DNA of 64,000 nucleotides from Zeimonas sp032027205 (GTDB lineage: Bacteria > Pseudomonadota > Gammaproteobacteria > Burkholderiales > Burkholderiaceae_E). Of the stretch, positions 34,610 through 45,562 are shown one piece after another. How positions within the stretch are numbered: position 1 is the first letter of the stretch; every line of letters begins with the position of its first letter. Where the stretch lies: NCBI GenBank assembly GCA_032027205.1, contig JAVSMN010000001.1, positions 3,537,418 to 3,601,417 on the forward strand. Direction: 5' to 3'. Below the pieces are notes generated by a model. That model saw only the letters and a program-made list of their open reading frames with translations. It did no database searches and was not told the DNA's origin. Made by a program: the position numbers and the translations under genes.

Positions 34610-37192
34610 ATGAGCGAAACCGCCAGGTCCACGGCCGAACTGCAGGAACTCGTCGCCCAGGCCGATACCGGTAGTCGCGCGGCCTCGGGCTTCTCCGGCG
34701 CGGTGATCAGCGCCGTGGCGATCGGCTGGTCGCTGTTCCAGCTCTGGTACGCATCGCCGTTGCCCTTCGCGCTCGGCTTCGGGCTGCTCAACGACACCGA
34801 GGCGAGGGCGCTGCACCTGGCGATCGCGCTGTTCCTCGGCTTCCTCGCCTATCCGGGTTCACGCCGGCGCGGCGTTCGCTACCGCGTGCCGATCGCCGAT
34901 TGGGCAATGGCCTTCGTCGGTGCCTTCGCCGGCGCGTACCTGTTCCTCTTCTACAACCAGCTCGCCACGCGCCCCGGCGTGCCGATCCTGCAGGACATTG
35001 TCGTCGCCACCGTCGGCCTCGTGCTGCTGCTCGAGGCAACACGGCGCGCCGTCGGCATGCCGATGACGATCCTCGCGCTGGTCTTCCTCGCCTACATCTT
35101 CCTCGGGCCCTGGCTGCCCGACGTCGTCTCGCACAAGGGCGCCTCGCTCGAGCGAATGATCTCGCATATGTGGCTGACCACCGAGGGCGTCTATGGCGTC
35201 GCGCTCGGCGTGTCGGTTTCGTTCATCTTCATCTACGTGCTGTTCGGCTCGCTGCTCGATCGCGCCGGGGCGGGCAACTACATGATGCAGGTCGCGTTCG
35301 CCGCGCTCGGGCACCTGCGCGGCGGACCGGCGAAAGTGGCGGTCGTCTCATCCGGGCTGAACGGGCTGATCTCCGGCTCGTCGGTATCGAACGTCGTCTC
35401 CGGCGGCATCTTCACGATCCCGCTGATGAAGAAGGCCGGCTACGGCGGCGTGAAAGCGGGCGCGATCGAGACTGCGTCGTCGGTGAACGGACAGATCATG
35501 CCGCCGGTAATGGGCGCGGCGGCGTTCCTGATGGTCGAGTACGTCGGCATCCCGTATTCGGACATCGTCAAGCACGCGTTCCTGCCGGCGCTGATCTCCT
35601 ACATCGCGCTGTTCTACATCGTGCATCTCGAGGCGCTGAAGCTCGGCATGAATCCGAGCGCGGTACGCCGCCCGCGTCCGATGCGCGACCGGCTGCTCGG
35701 TTGGGGGTTCGGCCTGAGTGGAACGATCATCGTCTGCGCGCTCGTCTACTGGATCGCACTCGGCGTGCAGAACCTCTTCGGCAGCAGCGCGATCTGGGTC
35801 ATCGGCGGCCTGCTGCTCGTCGCGCACGTCGCGCTGCTGTGGGATGCCGCGCGCAATCCCGACCTGCCGCAGGACATCGACATCGACAACCCGGTGCTGC
35901 CCGACACCTGGCCGACGGTGCGCGCGGGCCTGCACTTCCTGGTACCGATCGGCGTGCTGATCTGGTGCCTGATGATCGAGCAGCTGTCGCCGGCGCTCAG
36001 CGCGTTCTGGGCGACAGCGACGTTGATTGCGGTAATGGCCACGCAACGCCCGATCGTCGCGTTCTTCCGCGGACGGCCGACGCTGCCCGAGTGGGCGACG
36101 GGCTTTCGCGAGATCGTCCAGGGGCTGAACGACGGCGCGCGCAACATGATCGGCATCGGCATCGCGACCGCCACCGCCGGCGTCATCGTCGGCGGCATCA
36201 CGCTCACCGGACTCGGCTTCCGGATGACCGACTTCGTCGAGGTCGTTTCGCAGGGCAACGTGATCGTGATGCTGCTGTTCACCGCCTTCGTCTGCCTGGT
36301 GCTCGGGCTCGGCGTGCCGACCACGGCGAACTACATTCTCGTCGCGTCGCTGATGGCGCCGGTGATCGTCGAGCTCGGCGCGCAGAGCGGGTTGATCATT
36401 CCGCTGATCGCCGTGCACCTGTTCGTTTTCTACTACGGGATCATGGGCGACATCACGCCGCCGGTGGGTCTGGCGACCTTCGCCGCCGCGGCGATTTCGG
36501 GCGAGGATCCGATCCAGACCGGCATCCAGGGCTCGCTGTACGCGCTGCGCACCGTCGTGCTGCCCTTCGTCTTCGTCTTCAACCCGGCACTGCTGCTGAT
36601 CGACGTGCACGGCTGGTGGGAGGTCGTCCTCGTCGCCTTCGCCGCGATCGTCGCGTCACTTACCTTCGCCGCCGCGACGATGGCCTGGTTTCGCGTTCGC
36701 TGCCACTGGTGGGAGGTCGTCCTGCTGCTGGTCGCGACTTTCGCGTTGTTCCGGCCCGACTGGTTCATGGACCGGCTCGAGCCCCCGTATCGCGAGTTGC
36801 CGGCTGCACAGATCTTCGACATCGCGCAGCAACTCGATCCGGGCGACCGGCTCGCGCTGATCATCGAGGGGACGAACCTGGAGGGCGACGAGATCCGCAA
36901 GACCGTCGGCGTCCAGCTGCGCGATGCGGGCGACGGGCGCAAGCGCCTGCAGGAGGCCGGCCTTACCGTCACCGCGCTCGGCGACCAAGTGCAGATCGCC
37001 AACGTGCGCTTCGGCAGCCGCGCGAAGAAGAACGGCTTCGAGATCGGCTGGCAGATTGGCGGCGTGCTCGTGCCCACCGAACGACCGTCGATGCACTGGG
37101 TCTACGTGCCGGCGCTGCTGCTGGTCGCGCTGGTCTGGTGGGGGCAGGGGCGTCGGAGAATGCCGACGACGCCGGTGGCGCAAGCGGCCTGA
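34610..37192 (+). CDS. TRAP transporter fused permease (4TM/12TM, TAXI system)
   Basis: An 860-residue membrane protein joining the DctQ-like and DctM-like parts. Family blocks include LNGLISGSSVSNVVSGGIFT, TIPLMKKAGYGGVKAGAIE, ASSVNGQIMPPVMGAAAFLM, LGLGVPTTANYILVASLMAP and YYGIMGDITPPVGLATFAAA. The last 120 residues hold a soluble beta-rich stretch (LDPGDRLALIIEGTNLEGDE), as is common in this family, and a final membrane helix. Start 34610 is preceded by GGAGA. It works with the upstream receptor for sodium- or proton-driven uptake. Confidence 0.92.
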   Translation: MSETARSTAELQELVAQADTGSRAASGFSGAVISAVAIGWSLFQLWYASPLPFALGFGLLNDTEARALHLAIALFLGFLAYPGSRRRGVRYRVPIADWAMAFVGAFAGAYLFLFYNQLATRPGVPILQDIVVATVGLVLLLEATRRAVGMPMTILALVFLAYIFLGPWLPDVVSHKGASLERMISHMWLTTEGVYGVALGVSVSFIFIYVLFGSLLDRAGAGNYMMQVAFAALGHLRGGPAKVAVVSSGLNGLISGSSVSNVVSGGIFTIPLMKKAGYGGVKAGAIETASSVNGQIMPPVMGAAAFLMVEYVGIPYSDIVKHAFLPALISYIALFYIVHLEALKLGMNPSAVRRPRPMRDRLLGWGFGLSGTIIVCALVYWIALGVQNLFGSSAIWVIGGLLLVAHVALLWDAARNPDLPQDIDIDNPVLPDTWPTVRAGLHFLVPIGVLIWCLMIEQLSPALSAFWATATLIAVMATQRPIVAFFRGRPTLPEWATGFREIVQGLNDGARNMIGIGIATATAGVIVGGITLTGLGFRMTDFVEVVSQGNVIVMLLFTAFVCLVLGLGVPTTANYILVASLMAPVIVELGAQSGLIIPLIAVHLFVFYYGIMGDITPPVGLATFAAAAISGEDPIQTGIQGSLYALRTVVLPFVFVFNPALLLIDVHGWWEVVLVAFAAIVASLTFAAATMAWFRVRCHWWEVVLLLVATFALFRPDWFMDRLEPPYRELPAAQIFDIAQQLDPGDRLALIIEGTNLEGDEIRKTVGVQLRDAGDGRKRLQEAGLTVTALGDQVQIANVRFGSRAKKNGFEIGWQIGGVLVPTERPSMHWVYVPALLLVALVWWGQGRRRMPTTPVAQAA

Positions 37193-37219
37193 AGCGAGCG
37201 CGAGCCGATTGCGCTCCGC

Positions 37220-38197
37220 TTACGCAGCCGTGGAGAGCCACCCCGCGTAGCGCGCGAGGTCGACGTTGCCGCCGCTGAGGATCACGCCGATCCGCTTGCC
37301 CGGCCAGCGGCGCGCATCGGAGAAGGCGCCGGCCGCACCGAGGCAGCCGGTCGGTTCGACGACGATCTTCATGCGCTCGGCGAAGAAGCGCATCGCGTCG
37401 ATCAGCGCGTCGTCCTGCACCGTGACGACGCCGCGTGCCAGGCGCTGCACGATCGGGAAGGTGCGCTCGCCCAGGTGCGTCGTCATCGCGCCGTCGGCGA
37501 TCGTGTCGGGGATGTCGATGGTCACGATCTCGCCGCGCTGCAGCGACTGCCGACCATCGTCGCCGGCCACGGGCTCGACGCCGAACACCGCGCAGCGCGG
37601 CGACATCGCTTCCGCCGCGAGCAGCGATCCGGACAGCAGTCCGCCGCCGCCCAGCGGCACGAACAGTGCGTCGAGCTCGCCGACCTCTTCGAAGAGCTCC
37701 AGCGCCGCCGTGCCCTGGCCGGCGATGACTTCGTCGTGGTCGAAAGGCGGAATCAGCGTCAGGCCCCGCTCGTCGGCCAGTCGCTGCGCGATCGCCTCGC
37801 GCGATTCGCGCCGACGCTCGTAGGTGACCACCTCGGCGCCGTAGCCGCGCGTGGCGGCCAGCTTCGACGCCGGCGCGTCGACCGGCATCACGATCACCGC
37901 GCTCGAATCGAGCTCGCGCGCGGCGAGCGCGATTGCCTGTGCGTGATTGCCCGACGAGAAGGCAACCACGCCGGCGCGCCGCTGCGCAGGTTCCAGCCTG
38001 GCGATCGCGTTGAATGCGCCGCGAAACTTGAACGCGCCCATGCGCTGCAGGTTCTCGCACTTGAAGAAGAGCGACGCGCCGGTGCGCGCGTCGGCAGTGG
38101 CCGAGCGCAGCACTGGGGTGCGGTGCGCGCGCCCGCGCAGCCGCTCGGCTGCGGCGCGTACGTCGTCGATCGTGGGAAGGGGTGGGGCGGGCAGCAT
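37220..38197 (-). CDS. Threonine dehydratase / serine racemase-like PLP enzyme
   Basis: A 325-residue fold-type II enzyme. FFKCENLQRMGAFKFRGAFN contains the PLP Lys, VVAFSSGNHAQAIALAARE the substrate loop, and LFVPLGGGGLLSGSLLAAEA the phosphate-binding glycine loop; GVILSGGNVDL closes the fold. No ACT regulatory domain is present, so it is of the catabolic or serine racemase/threo-3-hydroxyaspartate type and not the IlvA biosynthetic type. It deaminates or racemises hydroxy amino acids. ATG 38197 fits the family start. It is divergent from the chromate transporter gene. Confidence 0.85.
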   Translation of the reverse strand: MLPAPPLPTIDDVRAAAERLRGRAHRTPVLRSATADARTGASLFFKCENLQRMGAFKFRGAFNAIARLEPAQRRAGVVAFSSGNHAQAIALAARELDSSAVIVMPVDAPASKLAATRGYGAEVVTYERRRESREAIAQRLADERGLTLIPPFDHDEVIAGQGTAALELFEEVGELDALFVPLGGGGLLSGSLLAAEAMSPRCAVFGVEPVAGDDGRQSLQRGEIVTIDIPDTIADGAMTTHLGERTFPIVQRLARGVVTVQDDALIDAMRFFAERMKIVVEPTGCLGAAGAFSDARRWPGKRIGVILSGGNVDLARYAGWLSTAA

Positions 38198-38304
38198 CGG
38201 CGCAAAGGATAGCGCGCCTGCGCGGACCGCTTCGCTTGGGAGCTTGCCGGCTGCGCGTCGGCGTGCGAGTCTGCCGCTCCGATCTGCTTCCCCCCGAGGC
38301 CGTG

Positions 38305-39591
38305 ATGCGGGAAGTCTTCCGCGCATTCCTTGCGCTCGGCCTGAGCTCCTTCGGCGGGCCGATCGCGCACCTGGGCTACTTCCGCGCCGAGTTCGTCGAG
38401 CGACGCAGATGGCTCGACGAGCGACGCTACGCCGAACTGGTCGCGCTGTGCCAGTTCCTGCCCGGGCCGGCCAGCAGCCAGGTCGGCTTCGCGATCGGCT
38501 TCGAGCGAGCGGGCTGGCGCGGCGCGCTCGCCGCCTGGCTCGGATTCACGTTGCCATCGGCCGTCGCGCTGGTGCTGTTCGCGCTCGGGCTCGCCCGGGT
38601 CGACGCGGCGAACCCGGTCCTTGCCGGCGTGCTGCAGGCGTTGAAGGTGGTCGCGGTGGCGGTGGTCGCGCAGGCGGTCGTGTCGATGGCGGGCACGCTG
38701 ACGCCCGATGTGCCGCGCCGCCTGCTCGCGCTGCTGGTCGCGGCGATCGTGCTCCTGCATGGCGGGGCGGCGATGCAAGTCGTTGCGCTCGCGGCGTCGG
38801 CGCTGGTGGGTGCGTGGCTCCTGCGCGGGCCGCTGAACGCGGCCGCCGAGACGAACGCAGTCGCCGAGGAGAAGGCGGCGGCGCGGCCGGAGACACCATC
38901 GGTCGAAGCACCCGCGCATCGCGTCCCGCATCGCGTCGGGGCAGCGGCGGCAATGCTGTTCCCGGCGTTGATCGTCGTGCTTCCGCTCGCGGCATCGCTC
39001 TCGCACGAACGCTGGCTCGAAGTGGCAGCGGCGTTCTTTCGCGCGGGCGCGCTGGTATTCGGCGGCGGCCACGTCGTGCTGCCGTTGCTGCAGGCCGGCG
39101 TCGTCGCGCCCGGGTGGGTCGACGAATCTGCCTTCGTCGCGGGCTACGGTGCGGCGCAGGCCGTTCCCGGGCCGCTGTTCACCTTTGCCGCCTACCTGGG
39201 CAGCGTCATTGGCGCGTCGGGGATTGCCGGCGGCGCGGGCGCCGCGACGGTGGCCAGCGGCTCGGCGCTCGCCGCGTGGGGCGCCGCCGCGCTGTGCCTG
39301 GTTGCGATCTTCGTGCCCGGAATTCTCGTGCTGATCGCCGCGCTGCCATGGTGGGAGGCGCTGCGCGCGAAACCCGCACTGCGCCGCGCGATCGCCGGGG
39401 TGAACGCCGGGGTCGTCGGCGTGCTGCTGGCGGCATGGATCGACCCGGTGACGACGAGCGCCGTGCGCGGCGTCGCCGATGCGCTGTTCGCCGCTGCGCT
39501 CTACGCGCTGCTTGTCGGAATGCACTGGCCGCCGTGGGCGGTCGTTGTCGGGGCGATCGGCATCGGCGCGCTGCGTGGCCTGGCCGGTTGA
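38305..39591 (+). CDS. chrA: Chromate transporter (ChrA, long two-domain form)
   Basis: A 428-residue inner-membrane protein with two repeated CHR domains. Domain 1 opens FLALGLSSFGGPIAHLGYFR with WLDERRYAELVALCQFLPGPASSQVGFAIG. Domain 2 has FFRAGALVFGGGHVVLPLLQ and VDESAFVAGYGAAQAVPGPLFTFAAYLG. The PGP motif after an aromatic-rich stretch is repeated in both halves, as expected. The family exports chromate, though many chromosomal homologues have unproven substrates. ATG 38305 is preferred; a GTG stands immediately before it. Confidence 0.9.
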   Translation: MREVFRAFLALGLSSFGGPIAHLGYFRAEFVERRRWLDERRYAELVALCQFLPGPASSQVGFAIGFERAGWRGALAAWLGFTLPSAVALVLFALGLARVDAANPVLAGVLQALKVVAVAVVAQAVVSMAGTLTPDVPRRLLALLVAAIVLLHGGAAMQVVALAASALVGAWLLRGPLNAAAETNAVAEEKAAARPETPSVEAPAHRVPHRVGAAAAMLFPALIVVLPLAASLSHERWLEVAAAFFRAGALVFGGGHVVLPLLQAGVVAPGWVDESAFVAGYGAAQAVPGPLFTFAAYLGSVIGASGIAGGAGAATVASGSALAAWGAAALCLVAIFVPGILVLIAALPWWEALRAKPALRRAIAGVNAGVVGVLLAAWIDPVTTSAVRGVADALFAAALYALLVGMHWPPWAVVVGAIGIGALRGLAG

Positions 39592-39634
39592 ACCGGAAAG
39601 GCGGCCTGTGCCGTGCCGAATCGGCCGCGCATCC

Positions 39635-40036
39635 TCAGAGCCGGATGCGCGCCGCCAGCTCCCTCAGCCGCTCGATCGGCGGATCGCGCCGCGGCCACCC
39701 CAGTGTCACGGCATCGCCGGTCACGCGCGGCAGCACGTGCAGATGCAGATGCGGCACTGTCTGCCACCCGGCGACACGGTTCGCCTGCAGGATCGTGACG
39801 CCGTCGGCGCCGAATTCGCGCTCGACGACGATCGCGATGCGACGCGCCAGCTTCATCATCGCCGCGGCCGTTTCTTCGTCGGCGTCCATCAGCGTCTCGT
39901 AGGGCTGCGCCGATGCGACGATCACGTGTCCGTCGTTGAGCTGGCCGGCGTCCATGAAGGCGAACACGCGCTCGTCGGCGTAGACGCGCGCGCACGGCAA
40001 CTCGCCTCGGTACAGCTTCTCGAAGATCGTCGGCAT
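39635..40036 (-). CDS. HIT-family nucleotide hydrolase/transferase
   Basis: The 133-residue protein starts MPTIFEKLYRGELPCARVYA and has the histidine triad VPHLHLHVLPR near residue 105. HIT proteins act on phosphoramidates or nucleotide phosphoesters; the short form with an IFxK opening is the HinT/Fhit-like group. It is convergent with chrA and divergent from serA. An upstream in-frame ATG at 40141 is rejected because the HIT opening begins at 40036. Confidence 0.88.
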   Translation of the reverse strand: MPTIFEKLYRGELPCARVYADERVFAFMDAGQLNDGHVIVASAQPYETLMDADEETAAAMMKLARRIAIVVEREFGADGVTILQANRVAGWQTVPHLHLHVLPRVTGDAVTLGWPRRDPPIERLRELAARIRL

Positions 40037-40072
40037 TCGTCGCGCTCCGGAACGGGGCAATCGGGCAGGCCC

Positions 40073-40078
40073 TACAAT
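40073..40078 (+). promoter_or_regulatory. -10 box upstream of serA
   Basis: TACAAT lies 72 bp before the serA ATG in a 113-bp gap; the -35 at 17 bp (GAACGG) is poor. Confidence 0.35.
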
Positions 40079-40149
40079 AACGTGCTTTCCCGCTTCCTTT
40101 TCGTGCCTGGCCGGGCGCCTTCCCCAGGCGGCCCGCTGCACCCACTGCC

Positions 40150-41391
40150 ATGACCCAAGCCGCGCCGCGCCTGTCCGTACCGAAGGAAAAGCTCAAGGTC
40201 GTCCTGTTCGAGGGCATCCATGCGTCGGCCGTCGACGTGCTGCGCAACGACGGCTATACGAACGTAGACACCTACAAGCAGTCTCTTGCGGGCGACGAAC
40301 TCGCGCGCGCGCTCGAAGGCGCGCATTTCGTCGGCATCCGCTCGCGCACGCATCTCACCGCCGAGGTCCTCGCGCAGGCGCCCAAGCTCACCGCGATCGG
40401 CTGCTTCTGCATCGGCACCAACCAGGTAGACCTCGACGCGGCGGCGCTGCGCGGCGTCCCGGTGTTCAACGCGCCGTTCTCCAATACGCGCAGCGTCGCC
40501 GAGCTGGTCCTCGGCGAGGTCATCATGCTGATGCGCGGCATTCCGCAGAAGAACGCGAAGCTGCATCGCGGCGGCTGGGACAAGAGCGCGGCGAACTCGT
40601 GGGAAGTTCGCGGCAAGATGCTCGGCATCGTCGGCTACGGGCACATCGGCACGCAGATCGGCGTGCTCGCCGAGCAACTCGGTATGAGCGTCGTCTTCCA
40701 CGACATCGAGAGCAAGCTGCCGCTGGGCAACGCCAGGCAGGCCGCCTCGCTCGACGAAGTGCTCCGACTGGCCGACGTCGTCACGCTGCACGTGCCGCAG
40801 ACGCCCGCCACGCGCGAGATGATCGGCGAGAAGCAGATCGCGACGATGAAGCCGGGCTCCTTTCTCATCAACGCATCGCGTGGCAATGTCGTCGTCATCG
40901 ATGCGCTCGCCGGTGCGCTCGAAAGCGGCCATCTGCTGGGCGCGGCGATCGACGTCTTTCCGGTCGAGCCGACGGGCAACGACGCCGTGTTCGAGTCGCC
41001 GCTGGTGGGCTTCGACAACGTGATCCTCACGCCGCACATCGGCGGCTCCACGTCCGAGGCGCAGGCCAACATCGGCGGAGAGGTCGCCGCCAAGCTCCTT
41101 CGCTACAGCAACAACGGATCCACCGTGTCGGCAGTGAACTTCCCCGAGGTCTCGCTGCCCGAGCACGTCGGCAAGTCGCGCCTGCTGCACGTGCACCGAA
41201 ACGTTCCGGGCATCATCGCCAACATCAACGAGCGCTTCTCGCGCGCCGGCATCAACATCTCGGCGCAGTTCCTGCAGACGAACGCGCTGGTCGGCTACGT
41301 CGTCATCGACACCGACAGCGATGCGAGCCGGATCGCGCTCGAGGAGTTGTGCTCGATCGAGGGCACGATTCGCTGCCGCATCCTCTATTGA
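40150..41391 (+). CDS. serA: D-3-phosphoglycerate dehydrogenase
   Basis: First enzyme of serine synthesis, oxidising 3-phosphoglycerate with NAD. The 413 residues match E. coli SerA in length. Seen are IGCFCIGTNQVDLDAAALRG, the NAD-binding GYGHIGTQIGVLAEQLGMSV, the catalytic Arg in LINASRGNVV, the catalytic His in ILTPHIGGSTSEAQANIGGE, and a C-terminal ACT domain (VPGIIANINERFSRAGINIS) that normally senses serine. The gene is 22 bp ahead of nnrS on the same strand. Confidence 0.95.
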   Translation: MTQAAPRLSVPKEKLKVVLFEGIHASAVDVLRNDGYTNVDTYKQSLAGDELARALEGAHFVGIRSRTHLTAEVLAQAPKLTAIGCFCIGTNQVDLDAAALRGVPVFNAPFSNTRSVAELVLGEVIMLMRGIPQKNAKLHRGGWDKSAANSWEVRGKMLGIVGYGHIGTQIGVLAEQLGMSVVFHDIESKLPLGNARQAASLDEVLRLADVVTLHVPQTPATREMIGEKQIATMKPGSFLINASRGNVVVIDALAGALESGHLLGAAIDVFPVEPTGNDAVFESPLVGFDNVILTPHIGGSTSEAQANIGGEVAAKLLRYSNNGSTVSAVNFPEVSLPEHVGKSRLLHVHRNVPGIIANINERFSRAGINISAQFLQTNALVGYVVIDTDSDASRIALEELCSIEGTIRCRILY

Positions 41392-41413
41392 GCCGTCGTT
41401 CGCGAACACGCCG

Positions 41414-42634
41414 ATGAAGGAACTACCGATTCAGCGACCCGGGCGCGCCGCGCCGGCGCCTGCCCCCGCCGTGCCGGCCTTTGCGCTGTGGCAACTCGGT
41501 TTTCGTCCGTTCTACCTGCTCGCCGGCATCTTCGCGGCGCTTGACATCGTCCTTTGGACGCTGCAGTTCGGCGGAACGATCGGCACCGCGGTGCTGCGCG
41601 GCCCGCTGTGGCACGCGCACGAGATGCTGTTCGGCTACGCGCTCGCGGTCATCGCCGGATTCCTCCTCACCGCCGTGCGCAACTGGGCGAACCGACCGAC
41701 GCCCACCGGCGCGCCGCTGATGCTGTTGGCGGCGATCTGGGTGCTCGCTCGCGTGCTGGTGCTCGGCCCCTGGCCGCTCGCCGCCGCACTGGCCAATGCC
41801 GCGTTCCCGGTCGCCGTCGCGATCGGCATCGGCATTCCGATCGTGCGCTCGCGCAACCGGCGCAACTACTTCTTCATCGGCCTGCTCGCGCTGCTGGGCG
41901 TGCTCGCGCTCGTCGTGCACGCTGCGCTCGCCGGACTCATCGCCTTCGACCCGCTGCACGCCGTGCGGCTGGGCCTGGACGTCGTCCTGTTCATCATGGT
42001 CGTGATGGCCGGGCGGGTCGTGCCGATGTTCACGAACAACGGCATCGCCGGCCTGAACGCGCGCCGCAACCCGCTCGTCGAGCGGATCGCGCTCGGCTCG
42101 GTCATTGCGCTGTTCGTCGTCGACCTGCTGCCGGCGCAGTCGCTTCCGGGGGCGGGCGCGCTCGCCGGCGTCGTTGCGCTGGCGGCCGCACTGGCGAACG
42201 CGACGCGGCTGGCGTTGTGGCAGCCGTGGCGCACCTTCTCCACGCCGCTCGTCTGGGTGCTGCACGTTGCCTATGCGTGGATTGTCGTCCACCTGCTGCT
42301 GCGGGCCGGCGCCGCCGCCGGCGTGGTCACCCATTCGGTCGCGGTGCACGCGCTCACCGTGGGCGGGATTGGCGGACTGACGATCGGGATGATGACGCGC
42401 ACTGCCCGCGGCCACACGGGGCGCCCGCTGCGCGCCGACGGCTTCGAGGCGACGATGTACGCGCTCGTATTCGCGGCCGCGCTGGTGCGCGTGTTCGGAC
42501 CGATCGCCAGTCCCGCGCACCTCGTCGCCTTCGTGCAGGCGTCTGCGATACTCTGGGCGGCGGCCTTCGGCCTGTACGTGGTGCGCTCCTGGCCCGTACT
42601 CACGCGGCCGCGGCTCGACGGCAAGCCGGGCTGA
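41414..42634 (+). CDS. nnrS: NnrS-family membrane protein
   Basis: A 406-residue protein of about twelve membrane helices. It opens with a Pro/Ala-rich stretch and then FALWQLGFRPFYLLAGIFAA, GPLWHAHEMLFGYALAVIAG (His residues that may bind haem) and LTAVRNWANRPTPTGAPL, the NnrS signature blocks. MVVMAGRVVPMFTNNGIAG and GMMTRTARGHTGRPL follow. NnrS is a haem- and copper-containing inner-membrane protein linked to nitric oxide resistance and denitrification. No other denitrification genes are in the window; a cupin gene follows closely. Confidence 0.9.
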   Translation: MKELPIQRPGRAAPAPAPAVPAFALWQLGFRPFYLLAGIFAALDIVLWTLQFGGTIGTAVLRGPLWHAHEMLFGYALAVIAGFLLTAVRNWANRPTPTGAPLMLLAAIWVLARVLVLGPWPLAAALANAAFPVAVAIGIGIPIVRSRNRRNYFFIGLLALLGVLALVVHAALAGLIAFDPLHAVRLGLDVVLFIMVVMAGRVVPMFTNNGIAGLNARRNPLVERIALGSVIALFVVDLLPAQSLPGAGALAGVVALAAALANATRLALWQPWRTFSTPLVWVLHVAYAWIVVHLLLRAGAAAGVVTHSVAVHALTVGGIGGLTIGMMTRTARGHTGRPLRADGFEATMYALVFAAALVRVFGPIASPAHLVAFVQASAILWAAAFGLYVVRSWPVLTRPRLDGKPG

Positions 42635-42678
42635 TTCCGCCGGCCCCGCGCCGGTCGCAGCCGACGGAGATCCGGGTC

Positions 42679-43010
42679 ATGGCACTGAAACACGCGACTT
42701 CGGGCGAGATCGTCGAGATCGAACCGCTCGGCACGATGATCGACGACGTTCCTTCCACGGCGATCGTGCGCGACGACCGCATCGAGGTCATGCGGCTCGT
42801 GTTGCGCGCCGGCAAGACGGTTCCCGAGCATCGGGTCGACGGCCCGATCACCATCCACTGCCTCGAGGGAGAGCTCGAGGTTCTCGCGCACAACGAGGCG
42901 AAACGCCTGCGCTCGCATCAGCTGATGTACCTGTCGGGCGGCGTCGCGCACGCGTTCCACGCGCTCACCGACACCTCGGTGCTCGTCACCGTCGTTCGAA
43001 ACGGATCCTC

Positions 43011-43014
<4 letters not shown>
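42679..43014 (+). CDS. Small cupin-domain protein
   Basis: A single-domain cupin of 111 residues. The first motif is VLRAGKTVPEHRVDGPITIHCLEGELEVL (one metal-type His in PEHRV, others less certain), the second YLSGGVAHAFHALTDTSVLV with HAFHA. Such proteins bind metals or small ligands and sit near stress or transport genes. It lies 44 bp after nnrS and its stop overlaps the aspA ATG (ATGA), so the three genes are probably one transcript. The specific role is unknown. Confidence 0.75.
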
Positions 43015-44435
<1,421 letters not shown>

Positions 44436-45060
44436 GGCCGGCTGCGAGGTCCTGTCGCCCGCTCAGGTACAGGTGGAGCGCGCGCAGGTCGGTTTCGTTC
44501 GTCTCGCGCAGCGAATCGAAGGGCATCACGCGAACTGCGCTGCCGTCGGCGCGCCTGCCGGTGCGGAACAGGCGGATCAGCGAGTCCGCGTCGGGGTAGC
44601 TGGCCATCGCCGAGCCTTCGCCCGACGCCAGGCGAGGGGCAGGTGGCCAATCCGGCGGACTGCCGGGAATCCGCCCGCCGAGCAGCTGCTGTCCGTGGCA
44701 ACCGACGCACGTGTTGGCGACGTAGGCGCCATGCGCAGGCGTCACGCCTTCCGGGACCGCTTCCTCGGGCGCGCGAGCGTGGTCGATCTTCGCGGCCGCG
44801 TCCCGGATCGCGCCGAAGCCGTAGAGCACGCGCGCTGCGAGCGGCAGCCTCACTTCGGCAGGCTCGCCGGCAGCGGGGCGCAGCGAGCGCACATAGGCAA
44901 TCAGCGCGCCGAAATCCGGATCGGTCAGCCGGTTGTAGTCCTCGCTCGGCATGATGAGCAGCGGCCTGCCCGAAGGCGCGACGCCGTGTCGGATGGCCCG
45001 CACCCAGTCCTCGACCCGATACTGCGCGACCGCGCTGCCGGGGCCCGTCGTGAGATTCGC

Positions 45061-45507
45061 CCCGGCGTGGATGCTCCTGTTGCTCGACGTGATGGTCGCC
45101 GCACCGAGTGTCGTTGCGCTGATCGAGAGTTATCCGCTGGCGGACCCGCGCATCGGCCTGCGGCAGAAGAAATTCCGGGTACCCAGCGAAGCGGCGGCGC
45201 TCGATGCGATTACCGGCATCTGCAGCAATGCGATGCGACGGGTCGCGCTCGGCCGCGCGCCGGCGAATCACGATGTCGACTGCGCCTCGCTCGTGCTGCG
45301 GGCGCTCGGCGTGCCGTCGGAAGAAGCGGCAGCGGCCGCCGTTGAACGCGCTCGCGCCGGCGGTGAGCGCGGCGGCGCCGCGCAGCGCCGGCCGCGCCGG
45401 GAGTCGTCGCGTCACGACGGCCGCGAAGGCGCGAAGCACGACGAAGTAGGGCGCCTGTCGCGGGCCTGCCGCACGAAGGACGCACAGTATCGGCGCTCGT
45501 CAGCGGA
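45061..45507. other. Unassigned stretch upstream of the broken cytochrome
   Basis: A plus-strand frame is open from 44951 to 45550 and from about 45071 reads like a soluble protein (MLLLLDVMVAAPSVVALIES, LADPRIGLRQKKFRVPSEAA) for some 90 codons before becoming Arg/Gly-rich. It has no clear ribosome binding site and no family I recognise, and it shares third-codon positions with a minus frame, so composition alone cannot settle it. Confidence 0.3.
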
Positions 45508-45535
45508 GTCCGACTTGCTTTCTCCGGAATCGGAC
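45508..45535. promoter_or_regulatory. Outer inverted repeat around the toxin-antitoxin -35 region
   Basis: GTCCGA (45508-45513) and TCGGAC (45530-45535) are exact inverted copies enclosing the -35 box. They could be a second operator of the antitoxin. Confidence 0.4.
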
Positions 45536-45543
45536 CACATAAT
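45515..45543 (+). promoter_or_regulatory. Promoter of the Xre-RES toxin-antitoxin operon
   Basis: TTGCTT (45515-45520), exactly 17 bp, then CATAAT (45538-45543). It lies 20 bp upstream of the antitoxin ATG, and its -10 runs into the palindrome at 45541-45560. Confidence 0.6.
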
Positions 45544-45560
45544 CTCCTGAAACGGAGATT
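45541..45560. promoter_or_regulatory. Palindromic operator covering -10 edge and ribosome binding site
   Basis: AATCTCC and GGAGATT are perfect inverted arms around TGAAAC. The right arm contains the GGAG ribosome binding site, and the left arm overlaps the -10 box. Antitoxin binding here would block its own transcription; the hairpin could also mask translation. Confidence 0.6.
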
Positions 45561-45562
45561 TC